Virus record (IMG/VR): IMGVR_UViG_3300032265_000983 | Location: 1 to 27,800 of that record | DNA length: 27,800 bases | Direction: 5' to 3' (one strand) | Source of the DNA: a virus | Shown: one piece after another, positions 13,167-20,999 of the stretch | How positions within the stretch are numbered: the stretch's first letter is position 1 | How the letters are laid out: every line of letters starts with the position of its first letter | Made by a program: the position numbers and the translations under genes | Notes under the pieces: generated by a model | Told to the model about the DNA's origin: nothing | What the model saw: the letters and a program-made list of their open reading frames with translations, nothing else | Database searches by the model: none

Positions 13167-13721
13167 ATGGCATTTTTTTATAACTTTCAAACTATCAGTT
13201 ATTTCAATAAAGATGCAAGAAATATAATTGCAAAAGCAGCACTCATTCCTGAAGTGTTTAAACATTTGGAAGCATTCTATCCATATGTTATTAAAGAAAA
13301 TGAAAGACCTGATATTATTGCTTTCAAAGAATATGGGGATGAGTCATTAGATTGGGTCATATATTTTTCTAATAATATAACAGATCCTTTCTTTGATTGG
13401 CCTTTGAATACTGAAGATCTTAAACGTCATTTAGAAAAAAAATATGATAAATCTGTCTATGAGTTACAGAGTCAAATAAGCCATTATAAGTATACTGGCA
13501 TAACAAATGAGACTCAAGAAGACATTGATAGAAAATCATGGTTGATGTCTACGGCAACTCATGCACTTATTGATGATACTTCAGGATGGTCACCAGTATA
13601 TCTTTATGACTATGAGCAAGAACTAAATGATGCTAAACGTTCTATCAAATTATTAAATAGTATATATATTCCTCAATTGAAAAAAGAAATAAAGAAAATA
13701 TTTAATAATGAACAGCTCTAG
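13167..13721 (+). CDS. 53: Baseplate wedge protein gp53
   Basis: This 184-residue protein is close to T4 gp53 in length (196). The start MAFFYNFQTISYF, then YGDESLDWVIYFSNNITDPF with FDWPL, are the family signature; LDWVIxxxNxITDPF is conserved across gp53 proteins. A C-terminal helix of KRSIKLLNSIYIPQLKKEI follows. gp53 joins wedges to each other in the baseplate. The last 14 bases overlap the start of the hub protein gene, which suggests coupled translation. Confidence 0.9.
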   Translation: MAFFYNFQTISYFNKDARNIIAKAALIPEVFKHLEAFYPYVIKENERPDIIAFKEYGDESLDWVIYFSNNITDPFFDWPLNTEDLKRHLEKKYDKSVYELQSQISHYKYTGITNETQEDIDRKSWLMSTATHALIDDTSGWSPVYLYDYEQELNDAKRSIKLLNSIYIPQLKKEIKKIFNNEQL

Positions 13722-15132
13722 TAATCCATTTAATGCAAAATTAGAAGATGTAGTAATTACTAAATTTGATGGTTCTGACAGAATGTCATTGATGCCGCAA
13801 ATTGCAGAATTTACTCTATATCAATCTATATTTTCTCCGTTACTCACAGCAGACATTGTGTTTGTTGATGGCATCGGATTAATGAATAACTATCCATTAT
13901 CAGGTGAAGAAAAAATTGAAGTAGAAATTATTCAATCAGGTGAAGAAGTTGCAGGGACTGGTCAAAAAGATTTTACTAGATTATTGACTTTTGTTATTTT
14001 AGCAATTAAAGAAATATCTGTTGATGATGATGGAAGAAATATGACTTTCATCATGGAACTTATTTCTTATGATGCTTTCATCAATGCTAAAACTCGTGTA
14101 TCTCATGCATATAATGAGAACATAGAAACAATGATAAAGAAAGTATATGATGATTATATCATCAAGAATAGAAATGATCCTAAACCAAAAACATTAAAAA
14201 TATTTGAAGATACACAAAAGGTTCGTAAGTTAGTAATACCTAATATTAAACCTTTCGATGCTATCTCTTGGTTATGTAAATATGCTATTTCGAAAGAACC
14301 TGAAAAGTATTATACTCATATGTTCTATGAGACAATAGAAAATTATACTTTTAAAGCATTGCAGAAATTAACTTTTAGAGATAAAGAAGACAGAGATGCT
14401 ATTGATGCTGCTTCTAAAGAAAAATTTATCTATGTAGGTGATATTTCTTTGGTTAGAAATAATCCTGCTGCATTGAAAGCTTTAGAAGAAAAAGGATATT
14501 CAGATTCTCGTATCATCAATGATCTTAAGATCAATAAAAGATATTCTTCATTTGAAAAGATACTAGGTGGGTATTTTGAAAATGAATTAGTAGAAATTAA
14601 TATGCTTAAGAATGATTATAAGATCACTCGTAAAGAACTGCAATATGCAGATCAAACTTTTAATACTATTAATCCCATGAAGGGTTATAATACTTCAAAG
14701 TATATTGAAGACATTAAAGACGAGTTTACTGAACCTGAAACATCTGCAAGAATACGTTATTTAATTAATAACTATGATGATGAGAATCAACCATCATTTA
14801 GAGATAAGTTTGGTCGTTCTGCTATGTCTTTTCTAGCATATCAACAATTAGATATCTCTATTGCAATTAATACAAATCTTTTAATGCGTGTCGGTGATTT
14901 GTTGTATATTGAATTACCTGAATTTCATGGATTCAATTTGAATGATGCAGACAAATATCTTTCAGGTTATTATGTAGTTTCAGAAATTAAAACTGTAATG
15001 AGACAGGGCGGATTCAGCGCAAGTTACGTAAGAATCAATCGAGATTCATTTACAAATAATTTAGAAAAGAAACATAGTTTTGCATTTTCTGAACCCGAAC
15101 CTAATAAAGCACCTACTGTTGGACAAAACTAA
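13708..15132 (+). CDS. Baseplate hub protein, gp27-like
   Basis: This 474-residue protein has the form of a gp27/gpD-type hub subunit: ISMLPQIAEFTLYQS-like strand pattern at residues 25-45, LTADIVFVDGIGLMNNYPL at about 48-66, EKIEVEIIQSGEE, and a central stretch PFDAISWLCKYA that marks hub domains holding the spike. Near the end are MRVGDLLYIELPE and LSGYYVVSEIKTVM. It is longer than T4 gp27 (391). Position supports the call, since it lies directly before the spike gene and shares a TAATG overlap with it. The assignment rests on pattern and context, not on a strong remembered alignment. Confidence 0.65.
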   Translation: MNSSSNPFNAKLEDVVITKFDGSDRMSLMPQIAEFTLYQSIFSPLLTADIVFVDGIGLMNNYPLSGEEKIEVEIIQSGEEVAGTGQKDFTRLLTFVILAIKEISVDDDGRNMTFIMELISYDAFINAKTRVSHAYNENIETMIKKVYDDYIIKNRNDPKPKTLKIFEDTQKVRKLVIPNIKPFDAISWLCKYAISKEPEKYYTHMFYETIENYTFKALQKLTFRDKEDRDAIDAASKEKFIYVGDISLVRNNPAALKALEEKGYSDSRIINDLKINKRYSSFEKILGGYFENELVEINMLKNDYKITRKELQYADQTFNTINPMKGYNTSKYIEDIKDEFTEPETSARIRYLINNYDDENQPSFRDKFGRSAMSFLAYQQLDISIAINTNLLMRVGDLLYIELPEFHGFNLNDADKYLSGYYVVSEIKTVMRQGGFSASYVRINRDSFTNNLEKKHSFAFSEPEPNKAPTVGQN

Positions 15133-16046
15133 TGCTTTTAGATGATTTATATGGATCACAACAATATAGATGGTTCGTCGGCATCGTAAAAGAAATAGTC
15201 GATAACGATAGAGTAAAAGTTCGTATCTTTGGCATCCATAGAATAGATGACACCACAAACGTTTCTGATGGCGATTTACCTATAGCAATGGTTGTTTATC
15301 CTACAAACAGTTCAGGTGGCAATCATGCGCTTACTCCGGGCAAATGGGTTGTTGGATTCTTTGCAGACGGTGATGATTGTCAACAACCTATAGTTACAGG
15401 TGTTATTAAAGGTGGTGTTGGTGCTAGTGAAAACTCATTAAATAGTAATGGAGCAACTACACCAGGTGCGCCGGGTTCTGCTACTGATACTGGTGCAGAT
15501 GGACAAACTACAGCTGCACCTTCTGACCTCAAAGGAAATAGTAATCTACAAAAAGCATATAACTTCCTATATGAAAAGATTCAAACATCTGGAAAATCAG
15601 GTGGAAGTATTCATATTCAAGCTAGCGCTTTAGTTGCAGCTATCAATGCAGAATCTAGCGGCAATCCTAGAGCAGCACATATGGATTCCAATAATTGGCC
15701 TTCAAAAGGTATTTGTCAATGGAACAAAGAACGTTTATGGAAACTAGAACGTAGACACGGCGAAGCAAGTTCACAACAAGATAAAAATACAAGACCTCTT
15801 AATTGTACTTTAGAACAGCAATTAGCATACCTATGGGATGAATTAAATAGTAATGAAAAATCTGCATATAATAGATTACTTGCAGCTGCAAATCCATCAG
15901 ATGCAACAGATGCAATGGTTGCTTTCGAAAGACCTTATGGTGTATGGAAAAGAGGCGGCGGGGTCGATAGAGGGCATCCGGAATATAGCAATCGTTTAAG
16001 AAAAACTATGGCAGCGATGTCTTCATTTAAATATGAGGGTAGATGA
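15132..16046 (+). CDS. 5: Spike base: gp5 OB-fold fused to a tail lysozyme domain
   Basis: The 304 residues divide into an OB-fold domain (about 1-100), with WFVGIVKEIVDNDRVKVRIFG at 14-34 and KWVVGFFADGDDCQQPIVTGVI near 71-92; a low-complexity linker (about 100-135); and a tail-lysozyme-type domain (about 136-304) with LVAAINAESSGNP, where E174 is the likely catalytic acid, then SKGICQWNKERLWKLE. The OB-fold sits on the hub trimer and the lysozyme cuts peptidoglycan during infection. In T4 these parts and the needle form one gene; here the needle is two genes downstream. The lysozyme type differs from the T4 one, which is a T4 lysozyme relative. Confidence 0.85.
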   Translation: MLLDDLYGSQQYRWFVGIVKEIVDNDRVKVRIFGIHRIDDTTNVSDGDLPIAMVVYPTNSSGGNHALTPGKWVVGFFADGDDCQQPIVTGVIKGGVGASENSLNSNGATTPGAPGSATDTGADGQTTAAPSDLKGNSNLQKAYNFLYEKIQTSGKSGGSIHIQASALVAAINAESSGNPRAAHMDSNNWPSKGICQWNKERLWKLERRHGEASSQQDKNTRPLNCTLEQQLAYLWDELNSNEKSAYNRLLAAANPSDATDAMVAFERPYGVWKRGGGVDRGHPEYSNRLRKTMAAMSSFKYEGR

Positions 16047-16047
16047 T

Positions 16048-16425
16048 ATGAATCAGGCTAGTGCATCAAAAATAGCAAAAGCAAAAAATTTATATTTTAA
16101 AACTACTAATACACCAAGAGGAACAAAATTAAATTTGAGTTCTCTTGGAGGAAATTATGTAATAGATATTGATGGAACTGTATATGAGATATCTGAAGCA
16201 AGCGGTGAATCTGCTGCAATTACTGTAGTTGGCGGAATAGATACGTTTGTTAATGAAAAACAATATAGACCTTATGTTACATATCTTACTCAAAGACAAA
16301 AGATGATAATATATAGTATATTAAAAGAATTAGCACAAAATACAATCAAGGCAGAATTATCTGCAGGTGATAATACTATGTTGGAAAGTTTAATTAAAAG
16401 TGTTTATCGTAATTATTGTGGATAA
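16048..16425 (+). CDS. Small baseplate-operon protein with a degenerate amidase-like domain
   Basis: I start this 125-residue protein at ATG 16048, one base after the preceding stop, because GAGGG (16035-16039) lies eight bases upstream; an in-frame ATG at 16033 is less well placed. The sequence GNYVIDIDGTVYEIS followed by ITVVGGIDTFVNEKQYRPY and LTQRQKMIIYSILKEL matches the order of T7-lysozyme-type amidases (xxVIxxDGTV, VGGID, FTxxQxxxLxxLL). The zinc histidines and the catalytic lysine region are not visible, so I read it as a catalytically dead or divergent amidase-2 domain acting as a structural part of the spike. Both neighbours also carry peptidoglycan-acting domains. Confidence 0.6.
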   Translation: MNQASASKIAKAKNLYFKTTNTPRGTKLNLSSLGGNYVIDIDGTVYEISEASGESAAITVVGGIDTFVNEKQYRPYVTYLTQRQKMIIYSILKELAQNTIKAELSAGDNTMLESLIKSVYRNYCG

Positions 16426-16430
16426 CATAA

Positions 16431-18512
16431 ATGACTGAATTTAATTTAAATAATAAAGAATCAAAAGAAATTACTAATCCTGAAGGCGTAGGTCTTGGTC
16501 CAGGATCTTCTGAAATACAGCATCCAACACCACCCATTCCTACTTTTGAAGTATCAGTAAAAGAAGCAGCAGTACATCAATCAGATGTTCAAAAAACATT
16601 TACCGGACCTTTTGCAGGAACAGGATCTGGATCGGGTCTTACTCCTAGTGCAGAAGATAGTCATGGGTTCAGTACACCTACAGGAAATAAAATTCAAATA
16701 AATGGCACACCCGGTGCAGAAACAATTGAAATAGTACATCATACAGGTTCAGCAATAATGATTGATGCTGATGGTGCTATTTTCTTGATGCCTTCGGGAC
16801 TTAAAGGTTTTGGTTTAAATGCTTCACGCGGAGATGGTATTATAGCAGCAAATCAACGTGTTATAATTAAAGGTAATTCAGGTATTACTGTTGAAACAGA
16901 AGGCAATTTAGAATTCAATGTTGGTGGGCATCTATATATGGATGTTGGCGGAGATTATGTTCTTAATGTTGATGGCGCAACTACATTTTCATCTGATGGC
17001 ACATTAAACTTTGAAGCAACTAAAGATCTTGTTGAAACTGTTGGTGGCATAAAAAGAACAACCATTGCAGGTGATTTAAGAACACAGGTAGCAGGACAAA
17101 ATCGTTTTGATAGCGGCGGCAATTTCGAAGTTAGAACTAATGGTGATTTAAAACTTGATACTCAAAAAGGTGTTGATATTAGAGCAAAAGAATCATCTAC
17201 ATTTGAAGTTGATACTAATAGTTTAAATCTTTTAGCTAAAGAAAATGTAAATCTTTCTGCACAAAAATCAATCTATACAGTATCAAAAGAAGATACTACT
17301 CTTGAATCTGATCAGAATCTTGCTTTTAGAACAAAAGGCAATTCTGTTATGAGTTGCCCTGGCGATTTTTATATGGACGTACAAGGTACTTTAGATATTA
17401 AAGGATCTAGTGCTTCTATTAGCGGCACGAATGATGTAAATGTTTATTCTGCTAATGTCAATTTAAATGCGACTTCAAACTTTAATATTAAAGGTGCGAC
17501 TACAAAATTACAAGGAACGTCAACTGCGTATATTATTTCTCCTTCTATTCATTTAGATGGTTCTACAGAAATTCATACATCTACACCTTTAATTAGAGCA
17601 AAGCCAGGTCAAACATCTACTAATACTGGAGATAGTCCTGCATCTGCTACAGCTCCTACTGGGCCTGCTGCAATTGAAGTAACAGATCCTCGTGCGCCAC
17701 CTTCAATTGTTTCTCCAAAAAAAGCAGAATTTCCTACTGCAAAAGAAGTTCTCGATACTATGACTTCAGAAGTAGAAGCACCTGATTTTCCTTTGAACGC
17801 AAAAAAGATGAATGCTGAAGAAATGTCTCGTTATGAAAACGAAGGAGGATCACCTAATCCTAGAGCAAAGGCAAGAGCTCAACCAAATCAGGGTGCAGGA
17901 TCTCCTACAACTATGGGAGATTCAGCAGGAAGTATTCCTGATTCTTCAAATCAAACTTATGATGGATCAAACAATAATCAAGTTGGTGAAAAAAATCCTT
18001 TTCCTATTCCTTCATCAGTTCAAAACAACAATGATAAACTTTCTCGTCTTGTCACTGTTGGTATGTTGCCTGGGTTGATGAGATGTGGTGCAACAAATAA
18101 TGGATTAAATAGAGCACAAATTTTGCATAATGCTTCACATCTCGCATATAATGTTCTTGATCCTGTTCTCCGTCAATTTGGAGGAAAAATTAGAATTACT
18201 GATTATCTTCGTATTGGTTCTGGCGGATCAAGACATTATTCTGGATTGGCAGTTGATATGGCATCGTCAGCAAGAAACTTTGCAGAAACTGCTGAAATGG
18301 CAAAATGGATAAGAGAAAATGTTGCTTTTGATAGATTATTTTTAGAAGCAAATCATGCAGGAACAGTTCATATACATTGTGAAGCAGCACCAGTAGGACA
18401 ACGAGGTGCAAGAACAGTATGGACATGTTCTGATCCAAAATGTCAATCTAGAACAGATGGATTACAATTAGCATATGCTGTGCAAGGACTCAAAAGAATG
18501 GGGTTAGCGTAA
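16431..18512 (+). CDS. Cell-puncturing needle (gp5 C-terminal beta-helix) with terminal M15 peptidase domain
   Basis: In this 693-residue protein, residues 1-85 are a glycine- and proline-rich lead. Residues about 85-390 carry short repeats alternating hydrophobic and polar residues with G and D at turns (for example VGGHLYMDVGGDYVLNVDG), the form of the VgrG/gp5 triple beta-helix. Residues about 395-560 are low complexity. The last 130 hold an M15-type peptidase: SRHYSGLAVD gives HxxGxAxD with H602 and D609, then FDRLFLE with E639, and TVHIH with H647 or H649. These are the zinc ligands and catalytic residue of D-Ala-D-Ala carboxypeptidase relatives. The needle is therefore separated from the OB-fold gene and gains its own peptidoglycan peptidase. 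Confidence 0.85.
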   Translation: MTEFNLNNKESKEITNPEGVGLGPGSSEIQHPTPPIPTFEVSVKEAAVHQSDVQKTFTGPFAGTGSGSGLTPSAEDSHGFSTPTGNKIQINGTPGAETIEIVHHTGSAIMIDADGAIFLMPSGLKGFGLNASRGDGIIAANQRVIIKGNSGITVETEGNLEFNVGGHLYMDVGGDYVLNVDGATTFSSDGTLNFEATKDLVETVGGIKRTTIAGDLRTQVAGQNRFDSGGNFEVRTNGDLKLDTQKGVDIRAKESSTFEVDTNSLNLLAKENVNLSAQKSIYTVSKEDTTLESDQNLAFRTKGNSVMSCPGDFYMDVQGTLDIKGSSASISGTNDVNVYSANVNLNATSNFNIKGATTKLQGTSTAYIISPSIHLDGSTEIHTSTPLIRAKPGQTSTNTGDSPASATAPTGPAAIEVTDPRAPPSIVSPKKAEFPTAKEVLDTMTSEVEAPDFPLNAKKMNAEEMSRYENEGGSPNPRAKARAQPNQGAGSPTTMGDSAGSIPDSSNQTYDGSNNNQVGEKNPFPIPSSVQNNNDKLSRLVTVGMLPGLMRCGATNNGLNRAQILHNASHLAYNVLDPVLRQFGGKIRITDYLRIGSGGSRHYSGLAVDMASSARNFAETAEMAKWIRENVAFDRLFLEANHAGTVHIHCEAAPVGQRGARTVWTCSDPKCQSRTDGLQLAYAVQGLKRMGLA

Positions 18513-18513
18513 T

Positions 18514-20583
18514 ATGGCAGATTCAACCGTAAATCAAGCAGCAATAGATGCACATAATGTTGAATTAGATTTCACAAAATATCCTGAAACAGGAGTTCCT
18601 ACTGTTGTAGAACCTACACCTGATATAGGACCGGTTGCATCTGAATATCAATATTCAAATGATTTAGGAACAGTTCAAACATTTGATTCTGCAGGAAATG
18701 CAGAACCTAAAAATGTTGATACTGAAGCAGCAGCAAAAAACAATTATGAAAATGCATTTCCTAATGGCGATATACCACAACCTCCTAGAAGACCTGCTGA
18801 GGAATCAAATGGAGGATCTCAAACTGTTTTAGGTCCTGATGATATTGCTAAAAAACAAAAAGGATATCTTCAGGAAAAAGGATTTGCCGGCGATCAATCA
18901 TTAACTAATGAAGATGTTGCATTTAATAAAGCAGTTGATATGGCAGCAGGACTTACAGCCTTAGCAAGAAGTATTGCTGCTATAACTGCAAAACTAAGTC
19001 GTCAAAGATCTAAAGTAAATGATTATTTCTTATATGATCCTGAAAAGGAATTGCTGCAAGCAAAGGCAAGACAGTTTGCTTCACTTGGCATCGTTCCTTA
19101 TGATGTTTTAGAAGATTTTCTTTATATTCTTATTACTGTAGATAATCCTTTAGATATGAATCATATTGCATGTGTAGTCGGTATTAGAGAATTAGAAAAC
19201 CCTAACATTCTTAGAGAACCATTTCAAATTCTCAATTTAAAAAACCTATATAAGATTGGATATCTTGCTAATGCTGTTGCATCAATAAACTTTCAATATA
19301 GTACAAAATATTATGCATTAGCAGCAATGGATCACAATTCTAGTCCATATAGCACACTACAAAATCTCGCACAGGTATCTGGTAATTATAATAATATTCC
19401 TGGTGGTTTAAATAGAGCACTTTCAACAGCAGCAGCTATTAGTGGCGCTGTTAATCTTGCAGGTGCAGCAACTATGGTCGGAGGAAATCTTCTCAATGCA
19501 GCATTAGGACAGTTTCCTGTTGTCAACATAGTAACAAATCAAATAAAAGATATTATAAAAGATATTACAACTACAGTAGGTTTGACTTCATTATTTCCTG
19601 CATTGCCTTCTTTACCAAATACTGCATTAGGTAAAATTGCGTATCAAGCAGCAATAAGTCAATTACCTACGATTGCAGGTAACTTTTCAAACATTACTAC
19701 AAACATCAATAGCACAATATCTGCTATGAGTGTTTCTGGTGTTGCGAGCATGATGCCTATTATGGGACAGCTATCATCACTAACAAGAACAATCCGTGAT
19801 ATTCAAAACATAACTAATAACATTTCAAGTATTGCAAATATTGCTACAACTGCTGCTAAAAAATTCGACGTTTCTAATAGCATGATAAAGATTGCTACAC
19901 AAGGAGCAAGTTTACTTTCCGCAGCAAACGGAATCATGAGTGCGCTTGGTGCATTAAGTAGTCCTGGCAATATTGGATTAGCTGCAGGTATGCAATTAGC
20001 TAAATTAGGTGGCACTGCTCCATCAGGTATCATAACTGAATTAACATTAGGACAAAGAATACCTCCATCTGTTTTATATAAAAACCCACAACTAAATCCT
20101 CCATCATATCAAGGAAAAGCTTTCTTTGGCGAATTTCAAGGTGCTCATGGTGCAATGGATCAATTATTTTGTAAAAGAATAGGTGCATTTCCATCTAATG
20201 CATCTGGATCAGGAACATCTTCATTTGGTTTACAGAACTTTGCTTCTATGGGAGGTGCAACATCATTAGTTAATATGGTATCACGAGTCCTGATTGGTGC
20301 AAATATAGCACCAACATCAGGTCCTCTTGCAGATGCAATAAATCAAAAAACTGCTAATCTTTGTAATATATTGAATGTCCCAACTAATTCTGTATTAGAA
20401 GCAAGACGTTCTGATCATTCTATTCCCTTTATGATTGCCATGGCAAGCGTTATCGTTGATGATACTGTTAGCCCATTTCCAACAAATGTTCATAATGATG
20501 GATGGAAATTAGCAGCATCTGTAGGAAATGAAGTTCAAAGATATAATCCTGCTTATCTTTCTGTTTGTTCTACTTCATTATAA
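18514..20583 (+). CDS. Large conserved baseplate-region protein of unknown function
   Basis: This is a 689-residue protein. The first 130 residues are proline- and polar-rich. Residues about 135-320 have a folded look with KVNDYFLYDPEKELLQAKAR and LEDFLYILITVDNPLDMNH. The middle (about 300-510) is rich in alanine, asparagine, serine and isoleucine with hydrophobic periodicity, possibly an elongated or tape-like helix set. The C-terminus has PSYQGKAFFGEFQGAHGAMD and RRSDHSIPFMIAMASVIVDD. It lies between the spike needle and gp25, where marine T4-like phages often carry a large virion protein, sometimes labelled VrlC-like. I cannot confirm that name here. Probably a baseplate or hub component. 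Confidence 0.75.
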   Translation: MADSTVNQAAIDAHNVELDFTKYPETGVPTVVEPTPDIGPVASEYQYSNDLGTVQTFDSAGNAEPKNVDTEAAAKNNYENAFPNGDIPQPPRRPAEESNGGSQTVLGPDDIAKKQKGYLQEKGFAGDQSLTNEDVAFNKAVDMAAGLTALARSIAAITAKLSRQRSKVNDYFLYDPEKELLQAKARQFASLGIVPYDVLEDFLYILITVDNPLDMNHIACVVGIRELENPNILREPFQILNLKNLYKIGYLANAVASINFQYSTKYYALAAMDHNSSPYSTLQNLAQVSGNYNNIPGGLNRALSTAAAISGAVNLAGAATMVGGNLLNAALGQFPVVNIVTNQIKDIIKDITTTVGLTSLFPALPSLPNTALGKIAYQAAISQLPTIAGNFSNITTNINSTISAMSVSGVASMMPIMGQLSSLTRTIRDIQNITNNISSIANIATTAAKKFDVSNSMIKIATQGASLLSAANGIMSALGALSSPGNIGLAAGMQLAKLGGTAPSGIITELTLGQRIPPSVLYKNPQLNPPSYQGKAFFGEFQGAHGAMDQLFCKRIGAFPSNASGSGTSSFGLQNFASMGGATSLVNMVSRVLIGANIAPTSGPLADAINQKTANLCNILNVPTNSVLEARRSDHSIPFMIAMASVIVDDTVSPFPTNVHNDGWKLAASVGNEVQRYNPAYLSVCSTSL

Positions 20584-20586
20584 ATA
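20579..20586 (+). promoter_or_regulatory. T4-type late promoter box TATAAATA at gp25
   Basis: This exact late consensus overlaps the stop codon of the preceding gene (TAA 20581-20583) and ends six bases before the gp25 ATG at 20592. By T4 spacing the transcript would start at or next to the ATG, giving a leaderless gp25 message as well as transcript for gp6 onward. Confidence 0.6.
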
Positions 20587-20591
20587 CTAGT

Positions 20592-20996
20592 ATGACAATA
20601 AAAACTCTACGCCAAGAAGCAAGATATAAAGATTTTTATGTTAACTTTGACACCCATCCGGTTCGCAAGGATCTCTATGTATTGGAAGATACGGACTCGA
20701 TAAAACAAGCAATTAAAAATATAATATTTACTGATCCCGGTGAGCGTTTTTTTGCACCTTATTTTGGTGGCGGAATAAGAGCATCTCTCTTTGAAAATAT
20801 GGATTTAAATACTGCTTATTATATTAAAAAACAAGTAGAAATATCAATTACAAATTTTGAACCAAGAGCACAGCTAATTCAAGTAGTTGTAACTCCTAAA
20901 GAAGATCAAAATGCTTATGCTATAACGATTGTTTTTTCTACAATAAATAATCCTGAACCAATCATTTTCAATACCATGCTAACTAGAGTAAGATAA
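20592..20996 (+). CDS. 25: Baseplate wedge protein gp25
   Basis: This 134-residue protein is the size of T4 gp25 (132). Features are YVNFDTHPVRKDLYVLEDTDSI, IIFTDPGERFFAPYFGGGI, LFENMD, and the EPR motif at residues 90-92 in TNFEPRAQL, conserved throughout gp25-like proteins of contractile injection systems. gp25 with gp6 and gp53 forms the wedge core bundle that joins baseplate to sheath. The start at 20592 (MTIKTLRQEARYKDFY) is chosen over an upstream in-frame ATG at 20565, inside the preceding gene, because homologues start near here. No ribosome binding site is seen before either start. Confidence 0.92.
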   Translation: MTIKTLRQEARYKDFYVNFDTHPVRKDLYVLEDTDSIKQAIKNIIFTDPGERFFAPYFGGGIRASLFENMDLNTAYYIKKQVEISITNFEPRAQLIQVVVTPKEDQNAYAITIVFSTINNPEPIIFNTMLTRVR

Positions 20997-20999
20997 TAA

